From the NCBI GenBank assembly GCA_037893245.1, contig JBAIAA010000543.1, positions 248,001-312,000 on the forward strand: 64,000 nucleotides of DNA, given 5' to 3'. Each line of letters starts with the position of its first letter. Position 1 is the first letter of the stretch. Shown here piece after piece: positions 1 to 9,600 of the stretch. Position numbers and translations under genes: made by a program. This DNA is from Crossaster papposus. Its lineage: Eukaryota > Echinodermata > Asteroidea > Velatida > Solasteridae. A model generated the notes under the pieces. The model was given only the letters and a program-made list of their open reading frames with translations, searched no databases and had not been told where the DNA came from.

Positions 1-2788
1 CCTGGTGCTTTCTGAAGCGTAGCAGTACTCCAATCAAGGACGAGCCAAGGATCGGCCCAGGGAGCAAACAGTCATTCAGGGATCTTCCTTGATGCTGAAA
101 GGCACAGTTGAACACGAGTCGTGATTTGCCATTTTGTCTAACGACATGATGGGGGAAATACCAGTGGGGGCCCGAGTCCTTCTCCCTTTCATCGTTGGTT
201 AGGATGCGGACGAGACCTGCGCTTTTGAGCTCTTGAATCTTCTGGTGGTGCAACTCTGCCCGTTTTGGATCTTTTTTCAAATGATGCTCATTTCGTCTTA
301 ATGTAGGTAGGACGGAGCTTGCAGGGCAGGACAACTTTTCCTCATCACATCTCCACAAGAGCGGCGTCGCAATTCGCTTCACTTCTCCCACGTTCATGTA
401 TGTGGACTTTGACTGAAGCAGATCAACAGCTCTTTGGTCCTGTTTTGAACGGGTAACCTGCTTACGGTCGGAATACATCTTAACATCGTTGTTCCACAGT
501 CTGTGAACATTCTCATGTAGAATGGCATCAGACTCGGATTGGGTACGTCTGCAGAGAAGATTAACCTCACTACAACTTCGGTAGTTCATCGTTGGGCCCT
601 GTACAGCCCAACCAAGTTTTGTTCGGACAGCCACCGGTGCACCATCTGGGCCAAAATGACTCTCCATTGGCACGATCAAGTCGGGGCGATCGCTGCCAAT
701 CAGCAACAATGGGCGGACATTCTTGCAGTCATGAAGTGGCAAGTCTTTCAGATGCGTCCATCTCTCTTGCAGCATGCGGGAAGGTACTGTATGCTCAGAA
801 AGTCTTAGCATCTTGGAGGAAAAAACGTTGTTCATTGGAATCTTATTCAAAGGATCATTGATTGGAGCGATATCAAATCTCATGATTGTTCCCTTGCACG
901 GCATGCACTCTTCTCGGGCAGTGGCTATCGGCATCTCCATCTCATCACCCTCAAGATTTAGGGCATCTGCTGCCTCGGTCAACATCATTGAGAAGTTGGC
1001 AGCATCGTCTAGCAGGCAGTAAGTTTCTAGTTTAGTGTTGTGGCCGTAAAGGATAATGGGTAAAACCTTCATGCTCACCTCTCTGGAGCGCCAAGGGTTG
1101 CCGTCCCCATAAAACAAAGACAGGTTTGGGTTGAACTGTGAATAGTACACACCAAAGCCAGGTTCGGCAAGAAGATTGTGGAGCACCGTTAGATGTAGTT
1201 TATTGCACTCCATGCATGTCTTTTTCAAGTTGCACTCCAGTTGCATTTTCTTTCGAGCAACAGCCGCTACCTCTTGAAGCCACTCATCGATATCTATCAG
1301 AGAGAAGTTCTTGATCCCCCTTTTCTCCATGTGGCGTAGGAATGCAGTCTGATGGGTTGGTGATAGTCGGCAATAAAGCACACAGGCTGTTGAATTGGCC
1401 TGCAACTCTGAACGGCCTTCCGGGGCACTCTGGAGTTGCGTGACCAGTGTAGAGACGACGGATGCAAATTCGACTAGTGCCTTTGATTCGTATGCACGCA
1501 GTCTTGGCCAGGTTGTGATTTCCTCTATTTTCCTACGTATCAGGACTGTGACATCCCCATAGAGACGCTTTAGTTTCATCATGGCCTTGGTGAACGATTT
1601 CTCATCATGTTCTAAGCCGAGAACGTCTTTTTTCGCTTGGCCACCTAACTTAGAACGAATTATAAAGTATTTTTGCAACTCACTTAAATGAATTAGTGGC
1701 TTGACGCATCCTTCAACCATGGCCTCGAAACACCGGAAATCAGAGGGGTCCCCTCCACTGAAGCTCGGGATCTCCATGTTGATCCCCCCTGCCGATGCTG
1801 ACAACATAGATGTCATCATCATTTGATTTATTAAATCTTGAGGAGTGGACACCTTGGGGTTTACAGGTGGGGTTGGACCTGCTGGTGTTGTGGTCGAAGG
1901 GAGTGCCCCTGGAGATGATTTACCTGTGGAAGGAACAAAATTACCATCAAAGGTTAATGGCGACGCAGCACTCGGCAGCGGATCGCTAGGGGCGTGGAGA
2001 TGCGCTGGTGCGTACGTACGCAACGGCTCATAAGCAGTAGCAGTTGCAGGCATAGGCAAAGCTGAAATGCTTGGGCGGGAACGCTCAGACAGACTATGCG
2101 CCAATTCAAACTCATGTGGCTTTTTGGATGGTAAAACATTTGGATTCACTTTGAAACTCGGTTCTGCCCGTTTGTGGGCGTTTGCCGCATCAACGGATTC
2201 ATCAAAATCCCTAATGTTTTTATCAGTTTCGTTAACTATGGCAGAAATAGTTCTGGCCTGGGTGAGGCTGAGTTCCGCCTCTGCTATTTGTCTTCTGAGC
2301 TCCAATTGTCTGGATAACTCTTCCTTTTTCTTCAGGATGGACTGCTCTTCATGTTCAGCCTGCAAGCGAGCACGTTCCAACGCCATTTCTTCCTCCTCCA
2401 ATTGACGCCTCCTTTGCATCTCTAACTCTCTTTGTCGTAGGGACAACTCCTCCCGCGTTCTCTGTGCTTCCATTAATTGCTCATCTAGTTGAGACGTTTC
2501 CACTCTAGCTTGATCCTCTATGAGTAGTCGTTGTCTCGCTGCTGCCAACTCTTTCTCTTTTTCCACAACAAGTATTTGTGATTGTTGTGAGGTGCTAATG
2601 TTGGTAATGTGGCTTACATAGCTCCGCCTGGAACGCTCTGATACCTGGGATCCATGTCGAGGGCCGTGGGCAATGGAGTTTGCTTTGGATGCGGCCCTTA
2701 AAGGGTCTTCCATTGAAGTTTCATCAGGGTTCTCCATTGGTGTTTTTCCGCGGGACCTCAGCACCATCCTTGGTGTGGTATCCTCCAT
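1..2788 (-). CDS. Gag-Pro-Pol polyprotein of a BEL/Pao retrotransposon, N-terminal 929 residues
   Basis: My own minus-strand translation gives one open frame (codons ending at base 2) from an ATG at 2788-2786, which has A at -3 and G at +4; an in-frame TGA lies about 20 codons upstream, inside the primer site. Visible parts: Glu/Gln/Arg-rich coiled coil about residues 71-175; Pro/Ser/Thr-rich linker about 225-310; DUF1759-like Gag domain about 338-480, opening with EIPSFSGGDPSDF; Cys/His knuckle C519-X5-C525-X2-C528-X3-H532-X4-H537; DUF1758-like aspartic protease about 571-735 with candidate catalytic Asp594 in CLLDDAANFS, the LLLIGSD motif at 694-700 and TKLGWAVQGP at 723-732; then the start of the Pao-type RT, with RLVFNC at 890-895 and SLND..LPGP near 903-912. 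The protein packages, processes and copies element RNA. RT catalytic Asp residues, RNase H and integrase are beyond the edge. No frameshift or stop interrupts the visible part. Confidence 0.95.
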   Translation of the reverse strand, partial: MEDTTPRMVLRSRGKTPMENPDETSMEDPLRAASKANSIAHGPRHGSQVSERSRRSYVSHITNISTSQQSQILVVEKEKELAAARQRLLIEDQARVETSQLDEQLMEAQRTREELSLRQRELEMQRRRQLEEEEMALERARLQAEHEEQSILKKKEELSRQLELRRQIAEAELSLTQARTISAIVNETDKNIRDFDESVDAANAHKRAEPSFKVNPNVLPSKKPHEFELAHSLSERSRPSISALPMPATATAYEPLRTYAPAHLHAPSDPLPSAASPLTFDGNFVPSTGKSSPGALPSTTTPAGPTPPVNPKVSTPQDLINQMMMTSMLSASAGGINMEIPSFSGGDPSDFRCFEAMVEGCVKPLIHLSELQKYFIIRSKLGGQAKKDVLGLEHDEKSFTKAMMKLKRLYGDVTVLIRRKIEEITTWPRLRAYESKALVEFASVVSTLVTQLQSAPEGRSELQANSTACVLYCRLSPTHQTAFLRHMEKRGIKNFSLIDIDEWLQEVAAVARKKMQLECNLKKTCMECNKLHLTVLHNLLAEPGFGVYYSQFNPNLSLFYGDGNPWRSREVSMKVLPIILYGHNTKLETYCLLDDAANFSMMLTEAADALNLEGDEMEMPIATAREECMPCKGTIMRFDIAPINDPLNKIPMNNVFSSKMLRLSEHTVPSRMLQERWTHLKDLPLHDCKNVRPLLLIGSDRPDLIVPMESHFGPDGAPVAVRTKLGWAVQGPTMNYRSCSEVNLLCRRTQSESDAILHENVHRLWNNDVKMYSDRKQVTRSKQDQRAVDLLQSKSTYMNVGEVKRIATPLLWRCDEEKLSCPASSVLPTLRRNEHHLKKDPKRAELHHQKIQELKSAGLVRILTNDEREKDSGPHWYFPHHVVRQNGKSRLVFNCAFQHQGRSLNDCLLPGPILGSSLIGVLLRFRKHQ

Positions 2789-2843
2789 AGTTGGTTGTGG
2801 AAAATCCAGTTCTGCACTAGTTGGTGTGCGTATGATAACTAGT
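2789..2843 (-). other. Untranslated leader between primer binding site and ATG
   Basis: A 55-bp stretch separates the primer site from the first ATG of the polyprotein. The frame is already open here after the upstream TGA, but there is no earlier in-frame ATG, so translation most likely starts at 2788. I see no other signal in it. Confidence 0.7.
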
Positions 2844-2862
2844 AATCACGTCTGGGTCACCA
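2844..2862 (-). other. Primer binding site, tRNA-Trp type
   Basis: On the minus strand this reads TGGTGACCCAGACGTGATT, complementary to the 3' end of eukaryotic tRNA-Trp including CCA (as I recall that tRNA), with one mismatch at the tenth base (A for C). It directly follows a CA dinucleotide that would end the 5' LTR, exactly where minus-strand DNA synthesis is primed in LTR retroelements. The tRNA identity is from memory of the consensus, not from a search. Confidence 0.85.
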
Positions 2863-2914
2863 TGAAATGAATTGACTCGGAAAGCCAATGTTTTAGGCTG
2901 CGTGGTGTCATAAG

Positions 2915-2920
2915 TTTATT
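2915..2920 (-). terminator. AATAAA polyadenylation signal in the LTR
   Basis: AATAAA on the minus strand lies about 30 bp downstream of the TATA box and about 50 bp before the LTR end. In the 3' LTR copy this signal would define the R/U5 border. In this 5' copy it would be too close to the start site to be used efficiently. Confidence 0.6.
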
Positions 2921-2950
2921 CAACTCTCGGTAGTTTCACAATCGCATGTA

Positions 2951-2960
2951 GCATATATAG
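2951..2960 (-). promoter_or_regulatory. TATA box of the LTR promoter
   Basis: The minus strand reads CTATATATGC about 90 bp before the LTR end. A start site near 2930 would follow from usual TATA spacing, placing transcription leftwards into the polyprotein and away from the satellite. The position relative to AATAAA fits a U3-R-U5 layout; the start site itself is inferred. Confidence 0.65.
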
Positions 2961-3424
2961 GCCGGTGGATTCACAGAATTACAGTCATCCGACATGGAGC
3001 TCATGAATAACAAGAAGTGTCACTGTCGGGTCGTGAACTATCAATGTTGAGCACCATTGGTGATCGGTGGTAATGACTTCGGTAAATTCGTCTGCAAATA
3101 CATAACATATGGAATGAGAACGGTGTATGCAGCTCTTTTAACCTAAAAGCGTCTATTTCCGACACCTTAAATAACATGGAGTCTTCAGGGTTTTAAACAC
3201 CATCAAAATATGACAAAAGAACTTAAAACTACTTGCTTTATAATCACAAGGATTCACCAATAATCAAATTTAACATGAAACATCATTAAATCATCAAAGA
3301 GTAATATTATGAAGGAAATCATAACGCTTACCATCCAAAACACAGCCCACTATTTTGCTGTCATGCCTCGCTGCTAGCAACACAACCGCGCGGTGGCGCT
3401 CTTCAAATTAGCCCGTTCGCAACA

Positions 3425-3429
3425 AGAGT
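3425..3429. other. Candidate target-site duplication (one side), AGAGT
   Basis: The bases next to the LTR are AGAGT, part of the satellite monomer (GATAGAGTATATCC). BEL/Pao integration usually duplicates 4-6 bp. If the element inserted in the array, the same bases should precede the 3' LTR left of this window. Only one side is visible, so this is a prediction. Confidence 0.35.
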
Positions 3430-5366
3430 ATATCCACGTGTCTCACTCAGCCTACTCAGAAGGAACAGCAGAGGTAGAAGACAGAGATAGAGTATATCCA
3501 CGTGTCTCACTCACCTTGCTCAGAAGGAACAGCAGAGGTAGAAGACAGAGATATAGTATATCCACGTGTCTCACTCAGCCTGCTCAGAAGGAACAGCAGA
3601 GGTAGAAGACAGAGATAGAGTATATCCACGTGTCTGATCTACACCTCACTCAGCAGGCTCAGAAGGAACAACAGAGGTAAAAGACAGAGATAGAGTATAT
3701 CCACGTGTCTGATCTACACCTCACTCAGCCTGCTCAGAAGGAACAGCAGAGGTAGAATACAGAGATAGAGTATATCCACGTGTCTCACTCAGGCTGCTCA
3801 GAAGGAACAGCAGAGGTAGAAGACAGAGATAGAGTATATCCACGTGTCTGATCTACACCTCACTCAGCCTGCTCAAAAGGAACAGCAGAGGTAGAATACA
3901 GTGATAGAGTATATCCACGTGTCTCACTCAGCCTGCTCAGAAGGAACAGCAGAGGTAGAAGACAGAGATAGAGTATATCCACGTGTCTCACTCAGCCTAC
4001 TCAGAAGGAACAGCAGAGGTAGAAGACAGAGATAGAGTATATCCACGTGTCTCACTCACCTTGCTCAGAAGGAACAGCAGAGGTAGAAGACAGAGATAGA
4101 GTATATCCACGTGTCTCATTCAGCCTGCTCAGAAGGAACAGCAGAGGTAGAAGACAGTGATAGAGTATATCCACGTGTCTGATCTACACCTCACTCAGCA
4201 GGCTCAGAAGGAACAGCACAGGTAAAAGACAGAGATAGAGTATATACACGTGTCTCACTCAGCCTGCTCAGAAGGAACAGCAGAGGTAGAAGACAGAGAT
4301 AGAGTATATCCACGTGTCTGATCTACACCTCACTCAGGGTGCTCAGAAGGAACAGCAGAGGTAGAAGACAGAGATATAGTATATCCACGTGTCTCACTCA
4401 CCTTGCTCAGAAGGAACAGCAGAGGTAGAAGACAGAGATAGAGTATATCCACGTGTCTCACTCAGCCTGATCAGAAGGAACAGCAGAGGTAGAAGATAGA
4501 GATAGAGTGTATCCACGTGTCTCACCCAGGCTGCTCAGAAGGAACAGCAGAGGTAGAAGACAGAGATAGAGTATATCCACGTGTCTCACTCAGCCTGATC
4601 AGAAGGAACAGCAGAGGTAGAAGATAGAGATACAGTGTATCCACGTGTCTCACTCAGCCTGCTCAGAAGGAACAGCAGAGGTAGAAGACAGAGATAGAGT
4701 ATATCCACGTGTCTCACTCAGCCTACTCAGAAGGAACAGCAGAGGTAGAAGACAGAGATAGAGTATATCCACGTGTCTCACTCACCTTGCTCAGAAGGAA
4801 CAGCAGAGGTAGAAGACAGAGATAGAGTATATCCACGTGTCTCACTCAGCCTGCTCAGAAGGAACAGCAGAGGTAGAAGACAGAGATAGAGTATATCCAC
4901 GTGTCTGATCTACACCTCACTCAGCAGGCTCAGAAGGAACAACAGAGGTAAAAGACAGAGATAGAGTATATCCACGTGTCTGATCTACACCTCACTCAGC
5001 CTGCTCAGAAGGAACAGCAGAGGTAGAATACAGAGATAGAGTATATCCACGTGTCTCACTCAGGCTGCTCAGAAGGAACAGCAGAGGTAGAAGACAGAGA
5101 TAGAGTATATCCACGTGTCTGATCTACACCTCACTCAGCCTGCTCAAAAGGAACAGCAGAGGTAGAATACAGTGATAGAGTATATCCACGTGTCTCACTC
5201 AGCCTGCTCAGAAGGAACAGCAGAGGTAGAAGACAGAGATAGAGTATATCCACGTGTCTCACTCAGCCTACTCAGAAGGAACAGCAGAGGTAGAAGACAG
5301 AGATAGAGTATATCCACGTGTCTCACTCACCTTGCTCAGAAGGAACAGCAGAGGTAGAAGACAGAG
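3426..5366 (+). repeat. Tandem duplication in the satellite, offset 1271 bp
   Basis: About 670 bp at 3426-4095 recurs at 4697-5366 with the same order of S and L variants, including the L copy carrying AACAACAGAGGTAAAAGAC and the copy with CTCAAAAGG. The offset equals 14 S plus 5 L units. Between the copies are S variants with CCTGATCAGAAGG and GATAGAGTGTATCC (about 4460-4640), seen again near 19.8 and 22.0 kb. Confidence 0.8.
3435..3440. other. CACGTG palindrome, first of one per monomer
   Basis: CACGTG occurs at the same place in nearly every monomer, for example 3435, 3499, 3563, 3627 and 3702, giving spacings of 64 or 75 bp. It is the E-box bound in animals by bHLH factors such as Myc/Max and USF. 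Binding in this array is not shown by the sequence; I list it as a recurrent site only. Confidence 0.6.
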
Positions 5367-6624
5367 ATATAGTATATCCAGGTGTCTCACTCAGCCTGAT
5401 CAGAAGGAACAGCAGAGGTAGAAGACAAAGATAGTGTATATCCACGTGTCTGATCTACACCTCACTCAGGCTGCTCAGAAGGAACAGCAGAGGTAGAAGA
5501 CAGAGATAGAGTATATTCACGTGTCTGATTTACACCTCACTTAGCCTGCTAAGAATGAACAGCAGAGGTAGAAGACAGAGATAGAGTATATCCACGTGTC
5601 TGATCTACACCTCACTCAGCCTGCTCAGAAGAAACAGCAGGGGTAGAAGACAGAGATAGAGTATATCCACGTGTCTGATTTACACCTCACTTAGCCTGCT
5701 CAGAATGAACAGCAGGGGTAGAAGACAGAGATAGAGTATATCCACGTGTCTCACTCAGCCTGCTCAGAAGGAACAGCAGAGGTAGAAGACAAAGATAGTG
5801 TATATCCACGTGTCTGATCTACACCTCACTCAGGCTGCTCAGAAGGAACAGCAGAGGTAGAAGACAGAGATAGAGTATATTCACGTGTCTGATTTACACC
5901 TCACTTAGCCTGCTAAGAATGAACAGCAGAGGTATAAGACAGAGATAGAGTATATCCACGTGTCTGATCTACACCTCACTCAGCCTGCTCAGAAGAAACA
6001 GCAGGGGTAGAAGACAGAGATAGAGTATATCCACGTGTCTCACTCAGCCTGCTCAGAAGGAACAGCAGAGGTAGAAGACAGATATAGTGTATATCCACGT
6101 GTCTGATCTACACCTCACTCAGGCTGCTCAGAAGGAACAGCAGAGGTAGAAGACAGAGATAGAGTATATTCACGTGTCTAATTTACACCTCACTTAGCCT
6201 GCTAAGAATGAACAGCAGAGGTAGAAGACAGAGATAGAGTATATCCACGTGTCTGATCTACACCTCACTCAGCCTGCTCAGAAGAAACAGCAGGGGTAGA
6301 AGACAGAGATAGAGTATATCCACGTGTCTCACTCAGCCTGCTCAGAAGGAACAGCAGAGGTAGAAGACAGAGATAGTGTATATCCACGTGTCTGATCTAC
6401 ACCTCACTCAGCCTGCTCAGAAGGAACAGCAGGGGTAGAAGACAGAGATAGAGTATATCCACGTGTCTCACTCAGCCTGCTCAGAAGGAACAGCAGAGGT
6501 AGAAGACAGAGATAGTGTATATCCACGTGTCTGATCTACACCTCACTCAGGCTGCTCGAAAGGAACAGCAGAGGTAGAAGACAGAGATAGAGTATATCCA
6601 CCTGTCTGATCTACACCTCACTCA
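5367..6624 (+). repeat. Satellite stretch with 289-bp higher-order repeat (1 S + 3 L)
   Basis: A four-monomer cycle recurs here: S with GATAGTGTATATCC, L with AGGCTGCTC, L with GATTTACACCT and CTAAGAATGAAC, and L with AGAAGAAACAGCAGGGG. Its AGAAGAAACA marker sits at 5991 and 6280 (289 bp apart); the earlier copy at 5627 is 364 bp away, one L unit more. Similar cycles recur near 7.4-8.1 and 22.8-23.3 kb. Confidence 0.75.
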
Positions 6625-9600
6625 ACCTGCTCAGAAGGAACACCAGAGGTAGAATACAGAGATAGAGTATATCCACGTGTCTGATCTACACCTCACTCAG
6701 CCTGCTCAGAAGGAACAGCAGAGGTAGAAGACAGAGATAGAGTATATCCACGTGTCTCACTCAGGCTGCTCAGAAGGAACAGCAGAGGTAGAAGACGGAT
6801 ATAGAGTATATCCACGTGTCTGATCTACACCTCACTCAGCCTGCTCGGAAGGAACAGCAGAGGTAGAAGACAGAGATAGAGTATATCCACGTGTCTCACT
6901 CAGCCTGCTCAGAAGGAACAGCAGATGTAGAATACAGTGATAGAGTATATCCACGTGTCTCACTCAGCCTGCTCAGAAGGAACAGCAGAGGTAGAAGACA
7001 GAGATAGAGTATATCCACGTGTCTCACTCAGCCTACTCAGAAGGAACAGCAGAGGTAGAAGACAGAGATAGAGTATATCCACGTGTCTCACTCACCTTGC
7101 TCAGAAGGAACAGCAGAGGTAGAAGACAGAAATAGAGTATATCCACGTGTCTCATTCAGCCTGCTCAGAAGGAACAGCAGAGGTAGAAGACAGTGATAGG
7201 GTATATCCACGTGTCTGATCTACACCTCACTCAGCAGGCTCAGAAGGAACAGCAAAGGTAGAAGACAGAGATAGAGTATATTCACGTGTCTAATTTACAC
7301 CTCACTTAGCCTGCTAAGAATGAACAGCAGAGGTAGAAGACAGAGATAGAGCATATCCACGTGTCTGATCTACACCTCACTCAGCCTGCTCAGAAGAAAC
7401 AGCAGGGGTAGAAGACAGAGATAGAGTATATCCACGTGTCTCACTCAGCCTGCTCAGAAGGAACAGCAGAGGTAGAAGACAGAGATAGTGTATATCCACG
7501 TGTCTGATCTACACCTCACTCAGCCTGCTCAGAAGGAACAGCAGGGGTAGAAGACAGAGATAGAGTATATCCACGTGTCTCACTCAGCCTGCTCAGAAGG
7601 AACAGCAGAGGTAGAAGACAGAGACAGTGTATATCCACGTGTCTGATCTACACCTCACTCAGGCTGCTCAGAAGAAACAGCAGGGGTAGAAGACAGAGAT
7701 AGAGTATATCCACGTGTCTCACTCAGCCTGCTCAGAAGGAACAGCAGAGGTAGAAGACAGATATAGTGTATATCCACGTGTCTGATCTACACCTCACTCA
7801 GGCTGCTCAGAAGGAACAGCAGAGGTAGAAGACAGAGATAGAGTATATTCACGTGTCTAATTTACACCTCACTTAGCCTGCTAAGAATGAACAGCAGAGG
7901 TAGAAGACAGAGATAGAGTATATCCACGTGTCTGATCTACACCTCACTCAGCCTGCTCAGAAGAAACAGCATGGGTAGAAGACAGATATAGAGTATATCC
8001 ACGTGTCTCACTCAGCCTGCTCAGAAGGAACAGCAGAGGTAGAAGACAGAGATAGTGTATATCCACGTGTCTGATCTACACCTCACTCAGCCTGCTCAGA
8101 AGGAACAGCAGGGGTAGAAGACAGAGATAGAGTATATCCACGTGTCTCACTCAGTCTGCTCAGAAGGAACAGCAGAGGTAGAAGACAGAGATAGAGTATA
8201 TCCACCTGTCTGATCTACACCTCACTCAACCTGCTCAGAAGGAACACCAGAGGTAGAATACAGAGATAGAGTATATCCACGTGTCTGATCTACACCTCAC
8301 TCAGCCTGCTCAGAAGGAACAGCAGAGGTAGAAGACAGAGATAGAGTATATCCACGTGTCTCACTCAGGCTGCTCAGAAGGAACAGCAGAGGTAGAAGAC
8401 GGAAATATAGTATATCCACGTGTCTGATCTACACCTCACTCAGCCTGCTCAGAAGGAACAGCAGAGGTAGAAGACAGAGATAGAGTATATCCACGTGTCT
8501 CACTCAGCCTGCTCAGAAGGAACAGCAGAGGTAGAATACAGTGATAGAGTATATCCACGTGTCTCACTCAGCCTGCTCAGAAGGAACAGCAGAGGTAGAA
8601 GACAGAGATAGAGTATATCCACGTGTCTCACTCAGCCTACTCAGAAGGAACAGCAGAGGTAGAATACAGAGATAGAGTATATCCACGTGTCTCACTCACC
8701 TTGCTCAGAAGGAACAGCAGAGGTAGAAGACAGAAATATAGTATATCCACGTGTCTCATTCAGCCTGCTCAGAAGGAACAGCAGAGGAAGAAGACAGAGA
8801 TAGAGTATATCCACGTGTCTGATCTACACTTCACTCAGGGTGCTCAGAAGGAACAGCAGAGGTAGAAGACAGAGATAGAGTATATCCACGTGTCTGATCT
8901 ACACCTCACTCAGCCTGCTCAGAAGGAACAGCAGAGGTAGAAGACAGAGATAGAGTATATCCACGTGTCTGATCTACACCTCACTCAGCCTGCTCAGAAG
9001 GAACAGCAGAGGTAGAATACAGAGATAGAGTATATCCACGTGTCTCACTCAGGCTGCTCAAAAGGAACAGCAGAGGTAGAAGACGGAGATAGAGTATATC
9101 CACGTGTCTGATCTACACCTCACTCAGCCTGCTCAGAATGAACAGCAGAGGTAGAAGACAGAGATAGAGTATATCCACGTGTCTCACTCAGCCTGCTCAG
9201 AAGGAACAGCAGAGGTAGAATACAGTGATAGAGTATATCCACGTGTCTCACTCAGCCTGCTCAGAAGGAACAGCAGAGGTAGAAGACAGAGATAGAGTAT
9301 ATCCACGTGTCTCACTCAGCCTACTCAGAAGGAACAGCAGAGGTAGAAGACAGAGATAGAGTATATCCACGTGTCTCACTCAGGCTGCTCAGAAGGAACA
9401 GCAGAGGTAGAAGACGGAGATAGAGTATATCCACGTGTCTGATCTACACCTCACTCAGCCTGCTTAGAAGGAACAACAGAGGTAGAAGACAGAGATAGAG
9501 TATATCCACGTGTCTCACTCAGCCTGCTCAGAAGGAACAGCAGAGGTAGAATACAGTGATAGAGTATATCCACGTGTCTCACTCAGCCTGCTCAGAAGGA

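Larger units (their letters stand above)
1..3424 (-). mobile_element. BEL/Pao-type LTR retrotransposon, 5' part (truncated by window edge)
   Basis: Read on the minus strand, the order is LTR (2863-3424), tRNA-primer binding site (2844-2862), leader (2789-2843), then a single Gag-protease-RT frame (2788 to the left edge). The order Gag (DUF1759-like), Cys/His knuckle, DUF1758-like protease and Pao-type RT is diagnostic of BEL/Pao elements, which are known only from animals. The frame is unbroken for 929 codons and the primer site is nearly perfect, so this copy looks young. The rest of RT, RNase H, integrase and the 3' LTR would lie left of base 1. Family assignment is confident; the outer LTR boundary is inferred. 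Confidence 0.93.
2863..3424 (-). repeat. Probable 5' long terminal repeat, about 562 bp
   Basis: On the minus strand the segment begins TGTTGCGAACGG and ends TTTCA, giving the TG...CA ends of an LTR. Its inner end abuts the primer site and its outer end abuts the satellite with no gap, which is why I chose 3424. It holds a TATA box and AATAAA in the expected order near the inner end. An alternative outer end is a second TGTTGC at 3382, which would leave 42 bp of unexplained sequence before the satellite. The partner 3' LTR is outside the window, so the boundary cannot be proved here. Confidence 0.75.

Noticed and set aside
539..2870. Short frames of 61-112 codons opposite or out of frame with the polyprotein
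   Set aside because: They overlap the 929-codon minus-strand frame, which has clear BEL/Pao domains; the short frames show no recognisable motif.
3326..3332. Splice-donor-like GGTAAGC on the minus strand inside the LTR
   Set aside because: It lies upstream of the predicted TATA box, in U3, so it would not be in the element's main transcript. A short match like this is expected by chance.
3383..3424. Unrelated 42-bp spacer containing the palindrome ACCGCGCGGT between LTR and satellite
   Set aside because: A TGTTGC start at 3424 makes this stretch the outer end of the LTR and leaves no gap, which is simpler. Kept as the alternative boundary until the 3' LTR is seen.
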